Assembly: GCA_037042915.1 (NCBI GenBank)
Contig: CM073203.1
Coordinates: 868,001 to 932,000, forward strand
DNA from: Auricularia sp. M13
Taxonomy: Eukaryota; Basidiomycota; Agaricomycetes; Auriculariales; Auriculariaceae
Reading direction: 5' to 3'
Length of the DNA: 64,000 nucleotides
Program-made: the position numbers and the translations under genes
Notes under the pieces: model-generated
Told to the model about the DNA's origin: nothing
The model's input: the letters and a program-made list of their open reading frames with translations, nothing else
Databases searched by the model: none
Shown: positions 1 through 11,533 of the stretch, in pieces
Layout of the letters: each line of letters begins with the position of its first letter
Numbering within the stretch: position 1 is the first letter of the stretch

Positions 1-1202
1 AGGCACTGCGCGACTGCCTCGTCCAGCGGGTCGGTCTGGTGCTTGAGCGTGAGCTCGGTGGCGGACTTGCATGCGCGCTGGACGAAGCCGAGGAGCTCGG
101 AGGTTTGCGTGAGCTCGAATGTCAGCGACCGCAGCGCGGGCATGCGGAAGACGTCGGCGCCAAATTTGAAACCACAGGCACAGGAGTCGTCCAGGACGTA
201 CAGGTCAGAGAGGCGGTCGAAGGCGATGGTTCCTGTGGGGAACGGCACGGTCTCTGTGGAGAAAACCGTGCTGAGCTTGAGCTGGTGTACGTGCGGCATG
301 GCGCGGAGAAGGGTCCAGAAGTCGGCGGGCACATAGCTCGCGTACATGATAGTCGCCCTCCGCAGGTTTGCGAACGTCAAGCCCGGGGTGGCGTGCAGCG
401 TGATGCCGACAAGAACGATGCTGGACAGGAGCGGCGCCGAGGGCACCTCTACGACGGGCGTGAGTTCAGGCATTTCGCCGACGGCGCCGGAAAGCTGGAT
501 ATGAAGATGCTCGAGCAGAGGCATGTGGGACCTGAAGCAGCCGAGGATGGATGAAGTGTTCTCCTCGTCCGGTTCATCCATAAGGAGCATGACGCGCCGC
601 CAGCGCGCGGCGAGTTTGACCAGCAGCTTGGGCAAGCTCGGCCAGGCGTCGATCCAATTGCAGGACACGCCGAGGAACTGCACTTCGAGAGGCAGCTTGC
701 CGCTCCGCTCTAGCAAGAGTAGCATATACGCCTCGTGGGCCTCCATCTCGGCTTTGTTCTCCTCTGCACATATGGCTTCCCATATGTTGAACGATATGCC
801 CACGAACGTCCACAGGCGCGGCGACGCCAGCGCCGCGCGGCGCCAATTCCGGCAGACCGCGGCGAGCTGGAAGGGGGCCATGGCGCGCGCGAACGTGTCC
901 TCGGGCCAGCCATCCTCCTCGAGTATTGGCTCATCTGACGTTGGGCCGTATCCATCCACGACACGGGCGAATATTTCCGAGAGCACGTCCAAGGGCAGCC
1001 GCCGGACGAGCGACATCCGAGGCAAGGCCTTCTCGAACACGGCGTCACGCTGAGCCAGGGCGAGGTCCAGAGCAGACTTTGCGGCCTTGCGGGTCTCGAT
1101 GGCCTCTGCAAGCGCTGCGTCCGCCCGTCCGAGCGTGTTGCGCGCAGCCTCGACCTGGTCGTTCAGCCATCTGCGCGTCCTCTCTGGTGCATACAGTTTC
1201 AT
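1..1202 (-). CDS. F-box/LRR-like protein, C-terminus cut by the window edge
   Basis: One uninterrupted frame runs from an ATG at 1202 off the left edge (400 codons, no stop). After an N-terminal coiled-coil-like helix (residues ~8-45) comes an F-box-type segment, roughly residues 45-100, containing RRLPLDVLSEIFARVV and later QLAAVCRNWRRAALASPRLW. Irregular leucine-rich repeats follow (LPLEVQFLGVS, LPKLLVKLA, LEHLHIQLSG, LRSLTFELT). This is the usual layout of the very large basidiomycete F-box family, in which the F-box binds Skp1 in SCF ubiquitin ligases and the repeats pick the substrate; the substrate is unknown. An alternative start at 1263 (MHNNCSKK) could splice in through a 58-nt intron with good GTAAGC and CTAAC signals. 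The class is confident, the start less so. Confidence 0.82.
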   Translation of the reverse strand, partial: MKLYAPERTRRWLNDQVEAARNTLGRADAALAEAIETRKAAKSALDLALAQRDAVFEKALPRMSLVRRLPLDVLSEIFARVVDGYGPTSDEPILEEDGWPEDTFARAMAPFQLAAVCRNWRRAALASPRLWTFVGISFNIWEAICAEENKAEMEAHEAYMLLLLERSGKLPLEVQFLGVSCNWIDAWPSLPKLLVKLAARWRRVMLLMDEPDEENTSSILGCFRSHMPLLEHLHIQLSGAVGEMPELTPVVEVPSAPLLSSIVLVGITLHATPGLTFANLRRATIMYASYVPADFWTLLRAMPHVHQLKLSTVFSTETVPFPTGTIAFDRLSDLYVLDDSCACGFKFGADVFRMPALRSLTFELTQTSELLGFVQRACKSATELTLKHQTDPLDEAVAQC

Positions 1203-1263
1203 GAGCGTTTAGTAAAGCGCTCGATGCCAGGTCGCTTACCTTCTTGCTGCAATTGTTGTGCAT

Positions 1264-1689
1264 GGATGCTTTGGGCGGTCAGTGTCATTTTCTGGGTGGT
1301 GGTGGGAGGTGGTGATGGTTTGGGTTTTAGCAGCACACCATCGGTTCTTGCCGGGCAATCGAGTTTCTCAAGATTAGATCAGGATTAGATCAGATCGGAG
1401 TATATCCAGTGAGTCAATACGACTCTGTAACTGAGGGTGTTTCCCACGACTTGAAGCGTCGGAAAGTGTTCACTACACAATAAAGCGTCCGAAATAACTA
1501 TAACAGCACTTAAGTGTCGGATCGGTCTGAGAAATCGGGTAGTAATCGGGGCCCACAACGTCAGGGAGCCCAGCCTCGTCCCGCTGTTCAAGGTCGACGA
1601 CTGATTTACGCTCAACGACACGGACTCTGAGTGCACCGTAAGTCCATGCTGTATTGCAGGTGTCAAGCTCACGTTGTTCATGTAGACCG
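1264..1689. other. Intergenic, no supported gene
   Basis: Short open frames exist here on both strands but none has codon structure or a recognisable domain. Part of it may be the further decayed 5' portion of the dehydrogenase relic just downstream, but I could not align it. Confidence 0.5.
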
Positions 1690-2172
1690 CCATCAAGCGC
1701 GTTCTCGTCTTCCCTGCCCAGTGCCCACGTCGCGCCGATCGACATCAAGTGCGGGCCTTCCTGAGACTCCAACGCATACGGTGAGCTCTCAGGCCACAGT
1801 ATGAGGCCAAGCTGACCTGCGTCTGCGACGCAGACGCCTTCCATGGCTCGTGGAACCGCGAGTCCCCGATTCCAATACCAAGTTAAAGCCAAGGTCCAGG
1901 TGTCACCATCCTCTGACGCTGACCCATATACAAAACCGTCACGGTCCCAGGACGCATTAAAGCCCTCAGCGGCGCATGGAAGCCGAGCGCGCCGGTGACC
2001 AGCAAGGCCAGATTCGTCGACCTGCTGTCAGGTGGAACCCGGACGTGTGCCCCAAGCAGTGCTTCAGACCGACCGGCCTCGCGTGGTCGCCCGACTTCTG
2101 CCGCCTTTACGTCTCCAGCGATGCGAGCGGGGGTGATCACCGTCCTGACGCGCCGCGGATCCTAAGCTCGTA
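1690..2172 (+). pseudogene. Decayed PQQ-type L-sorbosone dehydrogenase-like gene fragment
   Basis: Three blocks in different + frames match, in the right order, the C-terminal part of fungal sorbosone/pyrroloquinoline-quinone sugar dehydrogenases: AHVAPIDIK near 1725, AFHGSWNR near 1835, then a run near 2035-2130 with PDVCPKQCFRPTGLAWSP followed by LYVSSDASG. The blocks are separated by a TGA, a TAA and frameshifts, so no intact protein can be made. Intact enzymes oxidise sugars outside the cell. No start, signal peptide or upstream half was found. The motif order makes chance unlikely, but the family name rests on remembered motifs only. Confidence 0.6.
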
Positions 2173-2740
2173 ATAATAGTCGTGGTAACGGAAACGCGTT
2201 GAGCTTCGATTCAATCGTCTGCCTTTCCTTCCGAAGGTCGTCCCGTCCTTCTAGGTAATGCAAAATACCATCGTTTAATCGCCAGCGTCGGGAGAGCGAA
2301 ACCGTTCGGCCCCAGATTGAGCTTTCAACGGAACACGCTGGCAGAAAGCAGCAAGCGTCAAAGACCAGGAGTCCGACAAGACAGAGTCATTTTGAGAGTC
2401 ATGCGAATCGGCAGTCTCGAACGAAGAAGTTGTCGAAGACTAGCGATGCAGTACCAGCTCCTCGTATCGTAGAATACAGTCGCCAGGCCGAGCTCTGCAC
2501 CTTTTCCCTTATCGTGTGGGCTAAGCGCTCTGGTAGTGTGAGATGAATGGATAGCGCGTTTGAGGCAACGGCCAAACAGTTCTCCAGTGGAGGATTGCAC
2601 CCACTGCCAGCAGCCGAAGCGCGCAGGCTGGGACCTCATGTTGAGGGTGTGGCAGCGGGAGATAAGATTGGAGTACCTAATAAGGCATGTTGCGGTCGCG
2701 TGCTCAGTAGATTGGAACGCGCAAGCCCTGTAGGCGGGGG
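2173..2740. other. Intergenic, upstream of the subtilisin gene
   Basis: No coding region recognised. It contains the presumed promoter of the protease gene at its right end and otherwise only short unsupported frames. Confidence 0.5.
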
Positions 2741-2748
2741 TATATAAG
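2741..2748 (+). promoter_or_regulatory. TATA box of the subtilisin gene
   Basis: TATATAAG lies 90 bp before the ATG at 2831, leaving about 60 bp of 5' UTR after a start site ~30 bp downstream. It is set in a GC-rich context, which makes it stand out. Confidence 0.6.
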
Positions 2749-2830
2749 GGGCGGAGTCGGACGAGCTGGGGAGCTTCACACCTTTACTTCCGACCAACCC
2801 CCCAGTCCCAGTGTAAAGGTGGCCAGAAAC

Positions 2831-4484
2831 ATGATCTCGCGACTGCTCACGACCGCGCTTGTCTCGCTCGGCGTTGCGGCTGGCCCGCTCTCGACGTCCT
2901 CCACGGGCCCGTCGCTGCGGCGCTCGCCCACGCTGACGCTGGCGCCGGTGTTCCTCCCGCAGGCCGAGGTGGCCCACAACGCCATCAACGACTCGTACAT
3001 CGTCATCCTCAAGCCCGGCTCCGCCCTCGACGACCACGTCGCCCAGGTCCAGACCGCCCACGCCCGCAGCGCCATGGCCAGCGGCGGCGGCATCCGCCAC
3101 GTCTACGACAGCCACCTCAAGGGCTACGCCGGCTCCTTTTCCACCGACACCATCGAGCAGCTCAGGGCCATGCCCGAGGTCGCATACATCGAGCAGGACC
3201 AGCGCGTCTACGCCGTCGACGTGAGTCCCGCCGACTTTAGGGGGGGACGACGCCCCGGGCTTATCGTTCCGTTAGATCCAGACGCAGCGCTCGTCGCCGT
3301 GGGGCCTCGCCCGCATCTCCCACCGCAAGAAGCTGTCGCTCGGCACCTTCAACAAGTACGCCTACGACACAGACGGCGGCCAGGGCGTCGACGTCTATGT
3401 CATTGACACCGGGTCCGTCCCATCTATCTCCGTCCGTCTTATATCCATGCCCCTAACCCCTCCTTTAGAGTCAACATCAAGCACGTCGAGTTCGAGGGCC
3501 GCGCCTCCTGGGGCAAGACCATCCCCCGCGACGCCTCCGACGTCGACAACAACGGCCACGGTATGTTGCCCTGGCCCGAGTCATATCACATATTGACCCG
3601 CGAGGACCGCACCAGGCACCCACTGCGCCGGAACCATCGCCTCCCGGAAATACGGCGTTGCAAAGGCTGCCAATGTTATTGCCGTCAAGGTCCTCGGCGA
3701 CAATGGCTCCGGCTCCATGTCCGACGTCGTCGCTGGCGTCACCTGGGCTGCTGACTCTGCTGCGAAGAAGATGAAGGAGGCTCGTTCCGAGTATGCCCGC
3801 ACCGGCAAGACCGCCCACAAGGGTTCCGTCGGCAACATGTCGCTCGGTGGCGGCAAGTCGCGTGCGCTCGACGATGCCGTCAACGCCGCTGTCGACGGAG
3901 GCTTCCACATGGCTGTGGCTGCCGGCAACGACAACCGCGATGCGTGCAGCTACTCCCCGGCCGCCGCCGAGAAGGCCGTGACCGTCGGCGCCAGCACTGT
4001 CGCTGACGAGCGCGCCTACTTCAGCAACTACGGCGAATGCGTCGACATCTTCGCGCCCGGCCTTAACATCCTGTCCACCTGGATCGGCTCCGATGACGCG
4101 ACCAACAGCATCTCCGGCACCTCCATGGCGTCCCCGCACACCGCCGGCCTGCTCGCCTACCTGCTGTCGCTGTACCCCAACGAGCGCTTCAACCCCGAGC
4201 TCGAGGTCGAGACCGACTTTTCGCCGGAGCGCTTCGGCATGAAGGTCATGAGCGACATGCAGGAGACGCTCCCCGGCTGGCTTTCGAACGTGCTCCATCT
4301 CTTCCGCCGCATTGCCGGGCCCATTGCCGCGCCGGTCACCGCGCCCGTCCCCGGCGGCCCGTCGACCATCACGCCCGCGCAGCTGAAGAAGGCGCTCATC
4401 GCGCTGGGCACGCGCGACGCGCTGTCGGACCTGCCGGCCAAGACGCCCAACATCCTCATCTTCAACAACGTCACGTCCTCGTAA
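2831..4484 (+). CDS. Subtilisin-like serine protease, S8 family (cerevisin/proteinase K type)
   Basis: Four exons: 2831-3220, 3282-3412, 3469-3560 and 3616-4484, total 493 aa. A short signal-like N-terminus is followed by an I9 propeptide/inhibitor domain (DSYIVILKPG to MPEVAYIEQDQRVYAVD, residues ~55-130) and the peptidase domain. The triad is visible: Asp ~172 in VYVIDTG, His ~204 in NNGHGTHCAG (split by intron 3) and Ser ~374 in SGTSMASPHTAG, with the oxyanion Asn in AAGND. The C-terminal tail (ITPAQLKKALIALGT) resembles the fungal vacuolar protease B/cerevisin group, so vacuolar or secreted proteolysis is likely. Intron 1 has two in-frame acceptors six bases apart (AG at 3275 or 3281). 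Confidence 0.95.
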
Positions 4485-4980
4485 ATGCGAGAGCCGTTGT
4501 ATGTAGACGTCTGGGCTTCAGTTTTAATGACGTATCTGTCGAGTCTGCCGTTGTACACATTGTAGCATCATCCCCGCACCTACACCACCTCCCCGTCACG
4601 TCACGCTTGCATGCCTTGGATCAGATGAACAGTCGCCCGCTTCATTGTTTCTGTCTCATTCGTCCGTCGCTGTGCAATACAATCGCTATCACCCATACTT
4701 TTCTCGAGCGCGAAGCGTGTCGGGGAGATGAGGACTCGGAGGACGGTTCACACTCGAGCCTTTCACAAGTCAGTTAACCCCCGTTAATGGGCGTTGGCAG
4801 AAGTCGATCAGAGAAATAACCGATGCCGCGGAGAATGCTCGATATGACTTCTTCAACCCTCCTGCAGCCAGCGACTAGAATTATCATCTTGCCCGGTGGG
4901 CACCTTTCGCAAGTGCGACGGCAGCGCCCGGCGTTCATTGCGGCTTGTCTTTGCACCACAACCAGCCACTTGCTCTGCAC
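4485..4980. other. Intergenic between the protease and kinase-like gene A
   Basis: No gene recognised. The last ~70 bases before gene A (CGGCAGCGCCCGG through CCACTTGCT) are similar to the sequences just upstream of kinase-like genes B and C, so the duplicated unit included the proximal promoter. Confidence 0.6.
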
Positions 4981-6433
4981 ATGTCCGAGACGGAAGAGAG
5001 GTCCACCGATTTGTCTGAGCTCATGGTAAGCTCGACCGCGTCGTCATATCAATCTGACAATACGTAAGGTTTGGCCGACCTCTTTAGCTCAGTGGAGGCA
5101 ATATCCCCCCTGCGAGTCGCCCGAGACTGAATACAACTTGCAATTCTGGTCCCAAATGGCTGAGGACTTTGCGCTGCAAGGGGTAAGGCTATACGAGTCC
5201 TACATCGAAGCGCGTCTTCCCTTCCTGCGTATCCCTCCGGAGGATTCGTACGAGCAGCTGCGCATGCCGCCCGATACTTACGAAACGGAGCCTGGGAGCT
5301 ACCTATCCAGTCGCAATCTGCAGCAAAAGGTGTGTATGAGTATCAGCTATCTATTAACACGTGTTTCACGTGCTTTATCCTTCCTTCATCCAGTCTGCAT
5401 CGGTTTATCCAGGAGTTCTGAGAGATGGCAGCGATGTTTTCGTGCGGGTTGTTTCCAAAGGGGCTCCGTCTTCGCGCCAGCTGGAGATCTTGCGATATCT
5501 TGCGCAGGAGAGGCTGCAATCGCAGCCGCACAATCACGCCATTCCGATCGTCCAGGAGCTCGTATTTCGGGACTGGGTCTTCGTGGTGATGCCCCGAATG
5601 AGCGCCGCATCGCTCAGCGATAGGACGATTACTACCGGCAGGAACTGGTTTACGACGATATCGCAAGTTCTGGAATGTGTTGTTCAGATGCTCGAAGTGA
5701 GTTTATCACCTGATCAACGCATTTGCTTAACTGAAGACAGACTCCTCCGCTCCGTACAAGGGATTTGCGTTTCTGCATGACCACTTGATCGCTCATCAGG
5801 TTCGTATGCGGTATACCTGCCCCGGTTGCGCGGATGTGCGGTCATGCAACCCGTCCAGGACATTTCAGATGCGAACATCGTCGTCAACCACTTGGGATAT
5901 CGAGACTATGGATTCCTGAGCCGCTTTCCGTGCCGCTACTACATCATCGATTTCGAGGTCGCCGTCCAGGTCCCCCACGACTCCGAGCGCAAAGTCGTCG
6001 GGCCGCCCCTGAAGGACTTCACGCCGTCTCGTCTTGCTCCGGAGGTCGACACGCACTCGCAAGGACGAGCCCACTGCCCGTTCCGCGCGGACGTCTGGCA
6101 GCTCGGCTTGCTGCTGTTCAGGGCGTTTCCTGCAAGTCCTTCGCTCTGAAGATCCGCTACAATACTCACAAGTCCTTACAGACGCATTCGGAACACATTG
6201 CTCGCCTCGCGCGGAGGATGCTTGCGCGCGATCCTGAAGCGCGTCCCAGCATGCGCGAGGCGTGTCACACGATGTGCAATATCAGAGGAAGTCTCTCAGA
6301 CGATGAGCTCGCGTCGCCCGTCTTGCACAACTTTGTCGTCGACACGGCCAAGGCTGATGAGGTCTCTGCGATGTTGGACACTTTCCTACAAGGAGGATCA
6401 ATCGGGGTTCGGACGTGGAAAGACTATGAATAA
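4981..6433 (+). CDS. Kinase-like protein, tandem copy A
   Basis: Six exons: 4981-5025, 5069-5329, 5394-5696, 5761-5799, 5859-6131 and 6182-6433, total 390 aa. It has a kinase-fold signature: FLHDHLIAHQDISDAN stands for the HRD catalytic loop, YYIIDFE for the DFG motif, and CPFRADVWQLGLLLFRAF for helix F. HRD is HQD and DFG is DFE, so catalysis is doubtful. Basidiomycetes have large families of such degenerate kinases. Intron 5 (6132-6181) starts GCAAGT, a GC-AG intron, whereas B and C have GT there. Exon sizes match copy B exactly. Function unknown. Confidence 0.85.
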
Positions 6434-6775
6434 CCGTGTTGACGCTCTTCCGTCGTCTCGGCGTAAGGCAACAAGGCATACAGGTATTTGCTAGGCTCCT
6501 TTGCAGGCTTTACCATGTGTTCGATGTAAACAGGTACTGGCAGTTACTTGTTCTTATCAATGGAGCAGTTCTGTGAGGTGAACGTGGTGTATCGATGTCG
6601 AACTTGTACATAGGGATGGTCAGATAATATAGAGGAAATGAAGTCGTGCGTCACGACGATTAATGTCCGCCGCAGAGGATCATCTGACCGCCGAACACTC
6701 GGAACTGCGGCAGCGCCCGTCGACGTTCATCGCGGCTTGTCCTTGCACCACATTGAACTCAGCCACTTACTACGC

Positions 6776-8201
6776 ATGTCCGATCCGGAAGAGAGGACCG
6801 TCAATATCTCTGAGCTCATGGTATACGGTCTTCCGCATCGTGTTTGCGATCTGACAATGCTTCAGGTCTGGCCTACCTCCCTGGCTCAGTGGAGACAATA
6901 TCCGCCCGCCGAAACACCCGAAACTGAGTACAACCTGCAATTCTGGTCGCAGATGGCCCCAGACTTTGCGTTGCAGGGCGTCAGGCTCTATAGGACAAAG
7001 CTTGAAGTGCGCTTCCCCTTCCTGCGCCTTCCCCCGATGGACGCATACGACGATCTCAGACTCCCTCCTGATGTCTATGAGACGGAACCTGGCAGTTATG
7101 TGTCCGAGCGCAACATGCAGCAAAAGGTGCAACCCGTTTTGTTCTTGCGTATAGCACCCGCTCATGATTTCGGTACAGTCGCCCTCGGTTTATCCAGGAG
7201 TCCTTCGGGACGGTAGCGACGTGATGGTTCGGGTTGTCTCAAAGGGATCTCCGCCTTCTCGTCAGTTGGAGATCCTACGATACCTCTGCGAGGAGAAAGC
7301 CCGCGGAGACGCGCGCAATCATGCTATTCCGATTGTCCAAGAGCTGGTCTTTCAGGATTGGGTGTTCGTCGTGATGCCTCGAATGGACCTCTGCCCTCTT
7401 GCTGATGATTCAATCACCTCCGGGGATAAATGGTTTGCTACCGTGTCTGAAACTCTGGAATGTATTTCCCAGACCCTCGAAGTGAGTTTAACGCTGCATG
7501 CTGCCTAACGGCTGATATACAACAATGCCAGGGATTCGAATTTCTACATGACCACTTGATAGCCCATCAGGTTCGTCTTTGTGTTCCTCAGTTGTGCAAA
7601 TACGTGGCATGGGCTCTAATGCTGTTCAGGATATTGCAATCAGTAACTTTGTCATCAACCATCTGGGCGATAAGCGTCACGGTTACCTGAGCCGCTTTCC
7701 CTGCCGCTACTACATCATCGACTTCGAGCTCGGAATCCAGTTTGCGCCTGAAACCGATCCCGATGAACGCAGAGTGGTTGGGCCACCGCTGGAGAACTTC
7801 GCACCAACACGATTGGCTCCCGAGGTCGATTCTGTCAGAGCGCACTGCCCATTCCGCGCAGACGTATGGCAGTATGGGATGGTGCTGTTCAGGTCATTTC
7901 CGGTATGTCACCTGATTCGGGCGTGGCCTACCGCCCTTATGCTTCTCAGACAATGTCGGAACACATTTGTCGCCTCGCGCGTAGCATGCTTGCTCGCGAT
8001 CCCGAAGCTCGTCCATCGATGCGCGAGGCCTGTGAAACCATCCGCAATTTGAAGAACGCGATGTCAGATGAGGAATTGGCGTCGCCCGTCTTCCATAACT
8101 TCATCGTTGACTGGGCTGAGGACGATAAGGTCCCGGCCTTGCTGGAAACATTTCTACAGGGTGGCCCGCTGGGGGTTCAGAAATGTATACAACTCAGATA
8201 G
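6776..8201 (+). CDS. Kinase-like protein, tandem copy B
   Basis: Six exons: 6776-6820, 6866-7126, 7179-7481, 7532-7570, 7630-7902 and 7950-8201, total 390 aa. Every exon has the same length as in copy A and all introns are at the same places with GT-AG ends. The catalytic-loop Asp and the Asn (DIAISNFVINH) are kept, but HRD is HQD and DFG is DFE (YYIIDFELGIQF). The N-terminal third (PTSLAQWRQYPP, ETEYNLQFWSQM) is the best conserved part among copies and is not a kinase motif known to me. All three copies are on the same strand with 340-950 bp spacers. Confidence 0.85.
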
Positions 8202-9143
8202 CATTCTCGTTGAAGCCTTAAACAATCTCCGTTGACAAAGCGTTAATGAATCCTAACTGTTAACGTGGTCATCACAACCGGGACGAGTGAATTCATGAGG
8301 TATCTTGGAATTTCGAGGAATCTTGCCATTTATGGCTTGCCTTGTGCAAGGTCTAGCCTTGGTCCATCGATAAGGGCGTCAGTACCTACCCCGCAGGCAC
8401 GTGAGGCTATTGTGCTGGGGATAAGAGCTTCACCACCACGTTTGCTTCTTCCCGGTGATTTGTTCGACAACGGCGTTTACTTGATGCGCGACTTCCTGAG
8501 CAGAGGGCCCGTACCCTCCCCTCCGACCGCGTCGTCATGTCAATCTGACAATACGTAAGGTTTGGCCGACCTCTTTAGCTCAGTGGAGGCAATATCCCCC
8601 CTGCGAGTCGCCCGAGACTGAATACAACCTGCAATTCTGGTCCCAAATGACCGAGGAGTTTGCGCTGCAAGGGGTAAGGCTACATGAGTCCTACATCGAA
8701 GCACCTTCCCTTCCTACGTATTCCTCCGGAGGATTCGTACGGACGTCCGAGTAGGGTGTGCGTGCTGGGCAACTCCTTCTTCTGGTCAGCTATGGCAAAC
8801 TTTAACAAAAATTGGTGAGAAACCACCAGAGATGGAGGCTCTTCCTTACCTAGATGATCAACCGCACGAGTGTACCAAGTAGCTTAGTAGAAAGATCCGC
8901 GGTTGGCTTCGAAGTGTTGAACGTAGTGTATCAATCTCGGGATCGTATGGTGGCCATTGAGTAAGACAGACTATTTTGCTGCTACTTTGTGGTGATGAAG
9001 TTTAATGCAGTCTCGACGATTGTCGAAATATTATCGACCTGAGAGTAATCAGTATCAACTGACCGCCGAACTCTCGGAAGCGCGGCAGCGTCCGGCATTC
9101 AACGTAACTTGACTTTCCACCACGACCTAGCCACTTGCTACAC
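8202..9143. other. Intergenic between kinase-like copies B and C
   Basis: Apart from the copy-A fragment (8522-8740) no gene is seen. The end (~9060-9143) is similar to the regions upstream of A and B. Confidence 0.6.
8522..8740 (+). pseudogene. Truncated recent copy of kinase-like gene A (intron 1 and exon 2 part)
   Basis: This stretch is nearly identical to 5031-5248, from within intron 1 (GACCGCGTCGTCAT) through the intron-2-less exon 2 coding sequence up to GGAGGATTCGTACG, where similarity stops abruptly. A small deletion near 8705 breaks the frame. It sits between copies B and C and is closer to A than B or C are, so it is a later partial duplication. Confidence 0.85.
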
Positions 9144-10566
9144 ATGTCCGATACGGACGCGAAGACTACGGTTGAGCCTCAACTCATGGTAAGACTCTGT
9201 CGCGGTCTATTTACTCTACTTATATCGTGGTTAGGTGTGGCCGACCTCTCTGGCGGAGTGGAGGCGATATCCTCCCTGCGAGTCGCCCGAAACTGAATAC
9301 AACGTGCAATTCTGGGCACAAATGACTTCCGAATTTGCCTTGCAAGGCGTCAGACTGTACCGGTCTAAGATTGAATTGCGCATCCCCATGTTACGCCTAC
9401 CGCCACTGGATGCATACGATGACCTCAAGCTCCCGCCCGATACTTACGAAACGCAGCCTGGCAGCTATGCATCAGACCGTAACATGCAGCAAAAGGCAAA
9501 TTTCCCTTTTATACGTGCCTTGGCCTTGCTCATCCTACGACGCAGTCCGCATCGATTTATCCGGGAGTTCTTGCAGATGGGACAGACGTGATCGTACGAA
9601 TCGTCTCCAAGGGCTCCCCGCCCTCACGCCAACTGGAAATTTTGCGATACCTCGCTCGGGAGCAGGCTCTCTCGGACATGCGCAACCACGTCATTCCTAT
9701 TGTCCAGGAACTCTTCTTTCAGGACTGGGTCTTCGTAGTGATGCCTCGGCTGAGTCCTTCGCCACTCAGCAGCAGAGCATCCTCCACTGGGAGATTCTGG
9801 TTCACAAATATATCTGAAATCCTGGAATGCATCATTCAACTTCTTGAAGTGAGTCTGGCGTGTTGAACTGAGTCGTTGCATGCTAACATTTTTCGGCGGC
9901 AGGGATTCGCGTTTCTGCACGACCACTTGATCGCTCATCAGGTTTGCCTGTGTTCATCTTCTGTATTCGAGCGCCGTGATAAATCCCGCACGTACGCAGG
10001 ATATCTCAGATGCTAACATCGTCATTAACCACTTGGGAGACTGCGAGCATGGCTTCTTGAGCCGCTTTCCCTGCCGCTACTACATAATCGATTTCGAGAT
10101 CGCCGTTCAGTTCACACCAGACACCGATCCCGCGCAGCGCAAGGTGGTTGGACCACCGATAGACAACTTTGCGGCAGCTCGACGCGCTCCAGAGATCGAT
10201 CTCGAGTTAGACGGGCGGCCGCACTGCCCGTTTCGCGCAGATGTATGGCAATTCGGCATGATGATATTCAGGGCGTTCCCAGTAAGCCTGTCCCTAAACC
10301 CGAGACATCAGGCTGATTTATGACGATAGACGCAATCAGAACGCATTTCTCGCCTGGCGCGCAGCATGCTTTCCCCCGATCCGGAAGCGCGTATCTCAAT
10401 GCGTGACGCGTATGAGACGATGAGTGGTACGAGGCGAACTATGTCGGACGAGGAACTTGGGTCACCCGTCAGCCATAACTTTGTAGTTGAGTGGGCAAAG
10501 GCCGACGAGGTTCCTGCCATGCTGGAAACCTTCTTACAGGGAGGCACGATCGGTGTTAGGACGTAA
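9144..10566 (+). CDS. Kinase-like protein, tandem copy C
   Basis: Six exons: 9144-9188, 9235-9495, 9546-9848, 9903-9941, 10000-10281 and 10330-10566, total 388 aa. It is collinear with A and B; exon 5 is three codons longer (IDLELDGRPHCPF) and exon 6 ends five codons earlier. It has HQD in the catalytic loop and DFE (YYIIDFEIAVQF), like its paralogs. Intron 2 begins GCAAAT right after CAGCAAAAG where A and B have GTGTGT and GTGCAA, so it is a probable GC-AG intron. Confidence 0.83.
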
Positions 10567-11533
10567 ATCCAACACGAACTATACGCATTGTACAGTAGCG
10601 AACGATCCCCGGAGGTACAACAAAACATGTGTACTGCTGGTTGAGACCGAAAGCCTAGTTAGGATGGGTCGAGGGGCATGCCCGAAGGCCCTGGTATCTG
10701 AAGACATCTGAACCTTGCGCTTCCAAATTGTCAAGACCCTCGGTCCAGCCCAGGTCCAGTGATACTGGGCGTCAGAAGGCCCTGTCAGAGAACTGAGCCT
10801 GGCACGTGGGGGCACACCTGAGGCGTGAGGCCTCGAGGCCGAGGCACTGCTCCACCACCTCCCTCCACCACGTTCGGTTCTACCTCCGGTGGACCGATCC
10901 ACATGGGAAGCGCAGCAATAAAACGCGAGATCTTCCAGAGAATGCATACGAACCTCTCTTCAACCAGTCGCTGCACCTCCCACCGCCGAGCCAGTGTATC
11001 ATGTCATATAGCGTGCGTCGAGCGGCTGGATAGTCCGTGGCATCGTTAACGCGAATTCTGACAGATTGGAGACATGGTCAGATACCAGGAGAAATCCACA
11101 GACCCGGTGTCTATCGGGAGAGTCTGTCGGGACATTTCGGCCACTACAGTTGTACGTGCTACGTTGCATTGCTGGCGGAAGAACTGTCGTCTCATCAATA
11201 TGACTGACTTGCCCAGACGGTTGACGGCCAATCCACCTATCTCATCGCAGCTGAATTCAGCAACGGTAAGGAATGTCACCTTTATTCCATTTACTGCTCG
11301 TGAGTCCGACGGACTAGCATTTTATTCGCCTTTCTAAAGGAAACCGAATGCATTAGTGCTGGGAAGAAGACCGACAAGGCCACGCTCCCACCGCCGAATG
11401 TCAGCGCCAAGAATTAGCTCTGTACAATTTATGTAGCCTTTGCAGTTGATCGTGATCAAGTTCGAACGACGTCGGCTGCATTCGTCCAGGCTCATCGGCA
11501 AGGGTCATTGCAATATGCTTAACTCGGCAAGTA

